DNA of 7,946 nucleotides from Clostridium sp. (lineage in GTDB: Bacteria > Bacillota > Clostridia > Clostridiales > Clostridiaceae). Each line of letters starts with the position of its first letter. Within the stretch, counting starts at the first letter, position 1. This document shows positions 1-5,030 of this stretch, piece by piece. The position numbers and the translations under genes were made by a program. Location of the stretch: contig JAHAIU010000124.1 of NCBI GenBank assembly GCA_018372555.1, positions 1 to 7,946 of the forward strand, written 5' to 3'. The notes beneath the pieces were generated by a model. It searched no databases. It had not been told where the DNA came from and worked only from the letters and a program-made list of their open reading frames with translations.

Positions 1-705
1 TCTAACCCAAATCAGCCATTAATGAAAAAACTTATTATGGAAGCGCCGGGTACTTATCATCATAGTATGATGGTGGCTAACTTAGCTGAAGCTGCAGCTG
101 AATTAGTTGGAGGCAATCCTGTAATTGCTAGAGTAGGTGCATATTATCATGATATAGGTAAGACGAAGAGACCTTATTTCTTTGGTGAAAATCAAATAGG
201 CAGAGATAATCCTCATGACAAGATTACACCGAATTTAAGTACTTTAATTATACTCTCTCATACTAAGGATGGATTAGAGATGGCTAAAGAACAAAAGATA
301 CCTAAAGTAATTCAGGATATTATAGTACAACATCATGGAACTACCTTAGTTAAGTATTTCTACTTTAAGGCTAAAAAAGAAGCTGAGAATCCTGATGAAA
401 TTAAGGAAGAAGATTTTAGATATCCAGGTCCAATTCCTAATACTAAGGAGTCTGGAATACTAATGCTTGCTGATAGTGTTGAGGCTTCTGTTAGATCTAT
501 TACAGATCCAACCAAAGGTAAAATTGAAGAAATGGTTAATAATATAATTAATGATAAACTTAATAATAGGCAACTAGTAGATTGTGATTTAACATTGAAA
601 GATGTGGAGATAATAAGAAAGAGTTTCCTTAAAACTTTAGATGGAATTTATCATCATAGAATTGAATATCCATCTGAGGCAAAAACTAAAAAGGAAGTAA
701 AATAA
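1..705 (+). CDS. pgpH: PgpH (YqfF) family cyclic di-AMP phosphodiesterase, C-terminal HD domain; 5' end outside window
   Basis: The reading frame is open from base 1 (SNPNQPL precedes the first ATG at 22), so this is the 3' end of a longer gene and the ATG is internal. The visible 234 residues form the cytoplasmic HD domain that hydrolyses cyclic di-AMP to pApA in this family. Counting from the internal Met, the metal-ligand motifs are all present: GTYHHS (His13/14), YYHDIGK (His43-Asp44), SHTKDG (His80), QHHGT (His104/105) and ADSVEA (Asp151). The family's N-terminal 7TM-7TMR-HD extracellular region and membrane helices must lie upstream. The context agrees: pgpH precedes ybeY in the conserved Firmicute block. 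The TAA stop lies inside a 12-bp hairpin. The family assignment is secure. Substrate specificity is taken from family knowledge. Confidence 0.93.
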   Translation, partial: SNPNQPLMKKLIMEAPGTYHHSMMVANLAEAAAELVGGNPVIARVGAYYHDIGKTKRPYFFGENQIGRDNPHDKITPNLSTLIILSHTKDGLEMAKEQKIPKVIQDIIVQHHGTTLVKYFYFKAKKEAENPDEIKEEDFRYPGPIPNTKESGILMLADSVEASVRSITDPTKGKIEEMVNNIINDKLNNRQLVDCDLTLKDVEIIRKSFLKTLDGIYHHRIEYPSEAKTKKEVK

Positions 706-727
706 GGCTGTCGTAGACAGCCTTATT
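701..727 (+). terminator. Hairpin at the pgpH stop codon, possible (bidirectional) terminator
   Basis: AATAAGGCTGTC (701-712) pairs perfectly with GACAGCCTTATT (716-727) around a GTA loop, giving a 12-bp stem. The stem starts within the last codons of pgpH and includes its stop. On the + strand it is followed by GACAATTAG rather than a clean T-run, although the stem itself ends in TTATT. On the - strand it runs into TTATTTTAC, a better T-rich tail. It probably ends or attenuates the pgpH transcript. Efficiency on the + strand is uncertain. Confidence 0.6.
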
Positions 728-728
728 G

Positions 729-982
729 ACAATTAGCAGTTAACAATTAGGGAAATAATTTGTTCCAAATTACTTTAACTATTGGTAAGTAATAGTTAGT
801 AGAGGTCTATGGTAATTAACAATTAATTCATTGACACTATATATCATGGATAGCTTTATTAATAATTTCTAATTAAAGTTGTAATTTGTACATAATTACT
901 TGAGATGGGAGAGTTGATTTGTACAGTTAATAAGTATTAGGTGATATTTAGCTAGTGAAAACTAATAGTTAACAATTATTAG
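729..982. repeat. Scattered ACAATTA / GTTAACAATTAG repeats in the pgpH-ybeY gap
   Basis: The 324-nt gap 706-1029 has no plausible gene. It contains four exact copies of ACAATTA (729-735, 743-749, 819-825, 972-978). Three belong to a longer unit close to GTTAACAATTAG (739-750, 816-827, 968-982), and CAGTTAATAAGTATTAG (about 924-940) is a more diverged relative. Small inverted repeats lie among them: AACTATT/AATAGTT (777-783 and 791-797), GTAATT/AATTAC (881-886 and 894-899), and a near-palindrome at 962-982. The block looks like a decayed short-repeat cluster rather than a defined mobile element. High AT content makes some matches expected by chance. Confidence 0.45.
962..982. repeat. AT-rich near-palindrome 5' of ybeY
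   Basis: CTAATAGTT (962-970) pairs with AATTATTAG (974-982) across an AAC loop. This is nine pairs, one of them G-T. It contains one of the TTAACAATTA motifs, 47 nt before the ybeY start. It could form a weak hairpin or be an operator-like dyad. There is no direct evidence of function. Confidence 0.35.
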
Positions 983-1029
983 ATTATATAGAGTTTAAAT
1001 TAAATAGTTTAAAATATAAGGAGAGAAGA

Positions 1030-1530
1030 ATGTTATATACAGAAGACAGACAAGATAAAATTGAAGTTACAGATGAATTTGTAAATAAAATTACTGAGGT
1101 ATGTAATTTTGCTTTAAAAGAGGAAAATATGGATATACCTTATCAAATTTCATTATTATTCGTTGATAATTCTGAGATAAAAGAAATAAATAATGAGACT
1201 AGAAATATAGATAGAGAAACTGATGTATTATCATTTCCTATGCTAGATTTTGAAGAGGGAAAAGTATATAAAGACATTTATGTTGACTTTGAATTTGATG
1301 AAACATTTAAGGATGGAGAAGAACTTATATTAGGTGATATGGTTTTATCTTTAGAAAAGGCTTTAGAGCAAAGTCAGGAATATGGTCATTCTTATGAAAG
1401 AGAAGTTAGTTATTTAGTGGTTCACTCTATCTTACATTTACTTGGATATGATCATATGGTAGATGAAGATAAAGTCAAGATGAGAGCAAGGGAAGAGGAA
1501 ATATTAAACAAATTAGATATTAGAAGATAA
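1030..1530 (+). CDS. ybeY: YbeY endoribonuclease (rRNA maturation factor)
   Basis: This 166-residue protein is a metal-dependent single-strand RNase that takes part in 16S rRNA 3'-end maturation and 70S quality control. The signature H-x3-H-x5-H zinc site is intact as HSILHLLGYDH, with His132, His136 and His142. The preceding family motifs RETDVLSFP (62-70) and LGDMVLSLEKA (101-111) are also present. Length is normal for the family (about 150-170). An AAGGAG ribosome binding site at 1018-1023 lies six nt before the ATG and supports this start. It is separated from pgpH by 324 nt with a hairpin, so it probably has its own promoter. None stands out; the best I can see is TTGACA at 831-836 with a weak TTTATT 18 nt on. 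Era, encoded downstream, acts on the same ribosomal subunit. Identification is firm. Confidence 0.95.
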   Translation: MLYTEDRQDKIEVTDEFVNKITEVCNFALKEENMDIPYQISLLFVDNSEIKEINNETRNIDRETDVLSFPMLDFEEGKVYKDIYVDFEFDETFKDGEELILGDMVLSLEKALEQSQEYGHSYEREVSYLVVHSILHLLGYDHMVDEDKVKMRAREEEILNKLDIRR

Positions 1531-1601
1531 CATATAAGTTATAAAAGCGATTATATATTTAATTGAATTATTATCTTCAGATATAGAGATTTTGATAAAG
1601 T

Positions 1602-1640
1602 GATTATTTAAGTAATTTATATTAAAGAAATTAAATAATC
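1602..1640. repeat. 10-bp perfect inverted repeat in the ybeY-dgkA gap
   Basis: GATTATTTAA (1602-1611) is perfectly complementary to TTAAATAATC (1631-1640) with a 19-nt spacer. The stem is almost all A-T and no T-run follows, so it is a poor terminator candidate. No GC-rich terminator is visible anywhere between ybeY and dgkA. Confidence 0.3.
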
Positions 1641-1651
1641 TATGCTTTGGA

Positions 1652-1681
1652 TTTATAGAATTTTATTAAAGAATAGATAAT
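1652..1681 (+). promoter_or_regulatory. Weak candidate promoter for dgkA, next to a 16-bp palindrome
   Basis: TTTATA (1652-1657, four of six -35 consensus bases) is followed after 18 nt by GATAAT (1676-1681, five of six -10 bases). The expected transcription start, near 1688, falls in the perfect palindrome ATAGCTTTTAAGCTAT (1680-1695). That palindrome could be an operator, an early hairpin or chance in AT-rich DNA. No other pair in the 221-nt gap is better. Confidence 0.28.
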
Positions 1682-1751
1682 AGCTTTTAAGCTATAAGAG
1701 TATAGGAAGAAAATCATTAATTGATACATATAGACAATATGGGGGGAGATT

Positions 1752-2453
1752 ATGAAGATAAAAAAGTTGGTTGAAAGTTTTAACTATGCAATAGAAGGTA
1801 TTATACACACGGTTAGAACTCAAAGGAATATGAGAATCCATTTAGTAGCAGCTTTATGTGTGCTTATAGCATGTTTTGTTATAGATATATCTAAGGCGGA
1901 ATTTTTGGCTTTAGCTGTAACTATAACTTTAGTTCTAGCAGCAGAAGTTATTAATACTGCTATAGAAGCAACTATAGACGTAAGCACAAATCATTATCAT
2001 CCTTTAGCTAAGATTGCCAAAAATGCAGCAGCAGGAGCGGTTTTAATTACTGCTATTAATGCTTTAGTTGTTGGTTATGTAATATTTTGGGATAAAATTT
2101 CTTTAGTATCTTATGATGTAATACATAAAATGAAGGAATCTGATCCATATATGGTTTTAATAGCTTTAGTAGTAGTTACTATTGCAACGCTAATTGTTAA
2201 ATCTATATATGGAGAAGGCACACCTTTAAAGGGAGGAATGCCTAGTGGTCATAGTGCTCTTTCTTTTTCAATTGCAACGGCTATATCTTTAATTACTGAA
2301 GAACCCATATGTATAACACTAAGTTATTTAATGGCATTTATTACAGCGCAAAGTAGAGTAGATTCCAATGTCCACTCTGTTTTTGAAGTGATTGTTGGAG
2401 GGCTTTTTGGAACCTTACTTACGCTCTTAATATTTGTTATTTTTAAAATATAA
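1752..2453 (+). CDS. dgkA: DgkA-type undecaprenol/diacylglycerol kinase fused to a PAP2 phosphatase domain
   Basis: This 233-residue integral membrane protein has two domains. Residues 1 to about 115 are a DgkA kinase: the N-terminal SFNYAIEGIIHTVRTQRN segment, three hydrophobic helices (about 31-46, 51-70, 92-112), the EVINTAIEATID core (Glu65, Asn68, Glu72, Asp76) and HPLAKIAKN. In Gram-positives this domain phosphorylates undecaprenol. Residues about 130-233 are a PAP2 phosphatase. The PSGH motif (His167) and SRVDSNVHSVFE (Arg202, His208) are clear. The first motif is loose (Lys150, then Thr157-Pro158 where Arg-Pro is expected), and the last acid is Glu212 rather than Asp. A kinase alone would be about 120-130 residues. 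Asn91 replaces the Asp usual after AK. A G-rich site (1741-1748) lies only three nt before the ATG. Both activities are inferred from homology. Confidence 0.88.
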   Translation: MKIKKLVESFNYAIEGIIHTVRTQRNMRIHLVAALCVLIACFVIDISKAEFLALAVTITLVLAAEVINTAIEATIDVSTNHYHPLAKIAKNAAAGAVLITAINALVVGYVIFWDKISLVSYDVIHKMKESDPYMVLIALVVVTIATLIVKSIYGEGTPLKGGMPSGHSALSFSIATAISLITEEPICITLSYLMAFITAQSRVDSNVHSVFEVIVGGLFGTLLTLLIFVIFKI

Positions 2454-2467
2454 ATTTAATTAAATAG

Positions 2468-2496
2468 ATGATAAAAGTTCTTAAGAATGCTATAAT
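2468..2496 (+). promoter_or_regulatory. Predicted sigma-A promoter for the era-recO operon
   Basis: A perfect TATAAT (2491-2496) carries an extended -10 TGC immediately upstream (2488-2490). It is preceded at 17 nt by ATGATA (2468-2473), which matches four of six -35 positions. Transcription would begin near 2503 and give a leader of about 70 nt. This is one of the two best promoter matches in the window, and it suggests era can be expressed independently of dgkA. Confidence 0.6.
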
Positions 2497-2512
2497 TTTA
2501 AAAAAGAAACTT

Positions 2513-2556
2513 TTAATAATTTTTAATTATTAATTAGTGCTGCTATTAGGTAGCAC
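2513..2556 (+). promoter_or_regulatory. Two consecutive hairpins in the era leader
   Basis: Hairpin 1 is TTAATAATT (2513-2521) with AATTATTAA (2525-2533) around TTT: nine A-T pairs. Hairpin 2 is GTGCTGC (2537-2543) with GTAGCAC (2550-2556) around TATTAG: seven pairs including one G-T. The era ribosome binding site AGGAGG (2565-2570) starts eight nt later. No T-run follows hairpin 2, so it is a poor terminator. The pair could stabilise the 5' end of the message or modulate translation. I recognise no known riboswitch class. Confidence 0.45.
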
Positions 2557-2574
2557 CTTAAATTAGGAGGAAGA

Positions 2575-3465
2575 ATGTTTAAATCAGGATTTGTAACGAT
2601 AGTAGGAAGACCTAATGTAGGTAAGTCAACATTATTAAATCATATAATGGGGGAAAAGCTTTCTATAGTATCTAATAAACCTCAAACAACAAGAAACAAT
2701 ATTCAAACTATATTAACTGGTGATAATCATCAATTAGTCTTTGTAGATACTCCAGGAATACATAAACCTAAGCATAAGCTAGGGGAATATATGGTTAACT
2801 CTGCAAAAGACTCAATTAAAGAAGTAGATTTAGTTTTATTTTTAATAAATCCAGATGAAGAAATAGGAAGAGGAGATAAGTTTATAATAGAAACTTTAAA
2901 AAATCAAAAAGCTCCAGTATTTTTAGTGGTAAATAAAATTGACGAATTTACTCAAGATAGAGTAGCAAAAACCCTACAAATGTATTCAGAGGAGATGGAT
3001 TTTAAAGAAATTATTCCAATTTCAGCTTTAAAGGGAAAGAATGTAGAAAAGTTAGTTGAATTAATGATAGATACTATGCCAGAAGGTCCTAAGTACTATC
3101 CAGATGATATGATAACAGATGTTCAAGAAAGATTTGTAATATCAGAAATAGTAAGAGAAAAGGCTTTAAGAACATTAAGGGAAGAAATACCTCATGGTAT
3201 TGCTGTTGATGTAATTCAAATGAAGCAAAGCCCATCAGGTACATGGCATATAGAAGTAGATATGCTTTGTGAAAAAGATTCTCACAAAGGAATAATAATA
3301 GGTAAAAATGGTCAGTCTTTAAAGAAAATAGGTGAAAGTGCAAGATATGAAATAGAAAGGTTTTTACATTCTAAGGTTAACTTAAAAATATGGGTTAAGG
3401 TTAGAAAAGAATGGAGAGACAATCAAAACCTATTAAAGGAGCTTGGCTATAAGAAGATGAAATAG
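2575..3465 (+). CDS. era: GTPase Era
   Basis: This is an essential-type GTPase that binds the 3' end of 16S rRNA and assists 30S subunit assembly, associated with the cytoplasmic side of the membrane. The 296 residues match family length. The G domain shows G1 GRPNVGKS (11-18), G2 region PQTTR (36-40), G3 DTPG (58-61), G4 NKID (120-123) and G5 ISALKG (149-154). The C-terminal KH domain carries the GxxG loop as IIGKNG (241-246), followed by QSLKKIG. AGGAGG at 2565-2570 supports the ATG at 2575. It is preceded by its own predicted promoter and structured leader, and followed after four nt by recO. cdd, which sits just upstream of era in Bacillus subtilis, is absent here. Confidence 0.97.
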   Translation: MFKSGFVTIVGRPNVGKSTLLNHIMGEKLSIVSNKPQTTRNNIQTILTGDNHQLVFVDTPGIHKPKHKLGEYMVNSAKDSIKEVDLVLFLINPDEEIGRGDKFIIETLKNQKAPVFLVVNKIDEFTQDRVAKTLQMYSEEMDFKEIIPISALKGKNVEKLVELMIDTMPEGPKYYPDDMITDVQERFVISEIVREKALRTLREEIPHGIAVDVIQMKQSPSGTWHIEVDMLCEKDSHKGIIIGKNGQSLKKIGESARYEIERFLHSKVNLKIWVKVRKEWRDNQNLLKELGYKKMK

Positions 3466-3469
3466 GGAG

Positions 3470-4213
3470 ATGGTTTTTCTGTCACTACATAAGGTGAGAG
3501 CTGTAGTTATTAAAACTATGGAATATAAAGAGAATGATAAACTAGTATGGTTATATACTAGCGAATTTGGAAAGATAACAGCTATAGCTAAGGGATCAAG
3601 AAAGAGTAAGAGTAAGTTTTTGTCTATTACTCTTCCATTATGTTATGGGGAATATATACTGTTTAAAGGAAAAAACTTATATAACCTTCAAGAAGGAAAA
3701 ATAATAAGTTCTTTTCAAGGCTTATTAGATAATTTAGATAAATTAACATACTCATCTTATATATGTGAGCTTATTGATATATGTATTGAAGAAGGGGAAG
3801 TAAATCAGGAGCTATTTAGAAGCTTTATTACATGCATGTACTTGCTTAATACAGATGCATTAGATTATGAGCTACTTATAAGAGCCTTTGAGCTTAAAAT
3901 ATTAAGTGCTACAGGTTATGGGTTAAATTTAGACTATTGCGCAAGCTGTAGGAAGAAGATTACAGTTTCTAATTATATATCATTATCTAGTTATGGAGGA
4001 CTTTGTGAAAGCTGCGAAAAGGTTCATGGAATTTACATTTCAAAGCCTGCATACAATTCAATAAAGTTTTTAATGAAGACTCCTATGGATAAAATATATA
4101 AGTTAAATGTAAATGAAGAAGTGAAAAGGGATATAAGAAAGGTAATTACGCATATTATATCCTCAAATTATTCTAAAAAGCCAAAGAGCCTAGAAATGTT
4201 AAATTATATTTAA
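3470..4213 (+). CDS. recO: DNA repair and recombination mediator RecO
   Basis: RecO loads RecA on single-stranded DNA with RecR and anneals SSB-coated strands in RecFOR repair. The 247-residue protein has the N-terminal OB-fold (KVRAVVIKTMEYKENDKL, 8-25; GKITAIAKGSRKSKSK, about 34-49), the helical middle with YICELIDICIEEG (97-109), and a four-cysteine zinc motif, CASC (157-160) with CESC (179-182). The C-terminal KPKSLEMLNYI is typical of clostridial RecO. The start is uncertain. The ATG at 3470 directly abuts GGGAG (3465-3469), which is too close for normal initiation. CTG at 3479 would be spaced nine nt from GGGAG and give a family-like (M)SLHKVRAVVIK start. Only four nt separate it from the era stop, so translational coupling is likely. 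Confidence 0.93.
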   Translation: MVFLSLHKVRAVVIKTMEYKENDKLVWLYTSEFGKITAIAKGSRKSKSKFLSITLPLCYGEYILFKGKNLYNLQEGKIISSFQGLLDNLDKLTYSSYICELIDICIEEGEVNQELFRSFITCMYLLNTDALDYELLIRAFELKILSATGYGLNLDYCASCRKKITVSNYISLSSYGGLCESCEKVHGIYISKPAYNSIKFLMKTPMDKIYKLNVNEEVKRDIRKVITHIISSNYSKKPKSLEMLNYI

Positions 4214-4226
4214 GGAGTGATTAAAG

Positions 4227-4835
4227 ATGGAGATTACTTTAGAAAAGGTTGATTTAGTTATTGAAAGAACTGGGGTTACTTATGCAGAAGCAAAGCATGC
4301 TTTAGAAGTAAGCAATGGAGAAGTATTAGACGCAATAATTTATATTGAGAGTATAAAAGAAGCTGATGCAGAAGCAAATGAAAAAATAAAAAGTGAAAGT
4401 ATAGAAGAGTTTAAAGCTTGGCTTAAAGACTTAATCAATAAAGGGAATGTAACTAGAATTAAGATCAGTAAAGATGATAAGGAAATTGTAAATGTACCTG
4501 TAAATGCCGGAATAGCTGCAGGAGTTATAGCTATAATATTACCACCTGTATTAGCCTTTGTATTAATTGCTGCTGTAGTTACTAAGATAACTGTAGAAAT
4601 AACTATGGCTGATGGTAGCGTAGAAGTAGTAAATAAATATATAAGCAAGGCAGTAGATGAAATAAAAGATGTTGCTACTGATGTTGCAGATAAAGTTAAG
4701 AATAAAGTTGATGAAGTGAAAAAAGATATGTCAAACAAGGATGAGTATAAGGTTTACAAAAAATCTACAATAAATACATCTGATGAAAATGATAATTCTT
4801 TCACATATACTGTTAATTTTGATGAAGAAGAGTAA
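4227..4835 (+). CDS. DUF4342 family protein with N-terminal UBA-like domain
   Basis: This 202-residue protein has no known biochemical role. Residues about 5-42 (EKVDLVIERTGVTYAEAKHA, then GEVLDAIIYIE) resemble the UBA-like helical fold also found at the EF-Ts N-terminus. Residues about 60-126 match the DUF4342 pattern: an amphipathic helix, GNVTRIKISKDDKEI, then a hydrophobic segment about 93-119 (with PVNAGIAAGVIAIILPP) that could span or insert in the membrane, ending in KITVEI. The tail 140-202 has Lys/Asp/Val heptad-like repeats (AVDEIKDVATDVADKVKNKV) and a highly acidic end (NFDEEE). AAGGAG (4212-4217) overlaps the recO stop and lies nine nt before the ATG, so it is probably the third gene of the era-recO transcript. 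The family call rests on my recognition of the pattern. No GC-rich terminator follows it. Confidence 0.8.
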   Translation: MEITLEKVDLVIERTGVTYAEAKHALEVSNGEVLDAIIYIESIKEADAEANEKIKSESIEEFKAWLKDLINKGNVTRIKISKDDKEIVNVPVNAGIAAGVIAIILPPVLAFVLIAAVVTKITVEITMADGSVEVVNKYISKAVDEIKDVATDVADKVKNKVDEVKKDMSNKDEYKVYKKSTINTSDENDNSFTYTVNFDEEE

Positions 4836-4885
4836 ATTAAAGGAAAATAGAGATAAACAGTGGAGAGAGTAAAATAAAAGAATGA

Positions 4886-5009
4886 AAATAGGGATATTCG
4901 GTTAATATGAGTGATTTTTCAGAAAATTAAGTATAGTCAAACTATTATAAAATGTTATAATTAGTATGTAAATATCAAACTAATCAAAATTATCTGAATA
5001 TTCCTATTT
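4886..5009. repeat. 21-bp imperfect inverted repeat flanking the ccpN-like promoter (candidate operator pair)
   Basis: The arm at 4886-4906 starts AAATAGGGATATTC. Its partner at 4989-5009 ends GAATATTCCTATTT. Compared as reverse complements, 18 of 21 positions agree, including 13 of the outer 14. Two of the three differences would be G-T pairs. The 82-nt spacer contains the predicted -35 and -10. The left arm lies upstream of the promoter and the right arm is in the leader, just before the ribosome binding site. This arrangement suits two oppositely oriented binding sites for one regulator, possibly the CcpN-like protein itself. That is inference. Confidence 0.55.
4934..4961 (+). promoter_or_regulatory. 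Predicted promoter of the ccpN-like gene, with a dyad over the -10
   Basis: TATAAT (4956-4961) has a TGT extended -10 element (4953-4955). TAGTCA (4934-4939) matches four of six -35 bases at a 16-nt spacing. A perfect dyad, ATTATAA (4944-4950) and TTATAAT (4955-4961) around AATG, covers the -10. The expected start is near 4968, giving a leader of about 63 nt that includes the right arm of the 21-bp inverted repeat. Confidence 0.58.
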
Positions 5010-5030
5010 AATCTAGAAAGAGGGATAAAT

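Noticed and set aside
22..705. ATG at 22 as the true start of the first gene
   Set aside because: The frame is open upstream to base 1, the residues there (SNPNQPL) fit the family, and no ribosome site precedes the ATG. It is an internal Met of PgpH.
1616..1673. Diverged direct repeat (TTTATATTAAAGAA and TTTTATTAAAGAA) before dgkA
   Set aside because: Short, imperfect and built of A/T only, so chance similarity cannot be excluded.
2473..2514. AAAAGTT ... AACTTTT as a dgkA terminator
   Set aside because: A 7-bp A/T-dominated stem with a 28-nt loop that contains the predicted era -10. Too weak to call.
3089..3343. Open frame on the - strand opposite era
   Set aside because: It lies entirely inside the conserved era gene, has no ribosome binding site, and its Leu/Phe-rich composition is what antisense of AT-rich coding DNA gives.
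4340..4738. 132-codon open frame on the - strand opposite the DUF4342 gene
   Set aside because: Low-complexity Ser/Thr/Ile-rich translation lying wholly within a well-supported + strand gene with a good ribosome site, so it is a shadow frame.
4883..4906. Mini-frame MKIGIFG ending in TAA, resembling the start of NadD
   Set aside because: Only seven codons, with no ribosome site at normal spacing and no matching sequence after the stop. It coincides with an arm of the inverted repeat and is probably chance.
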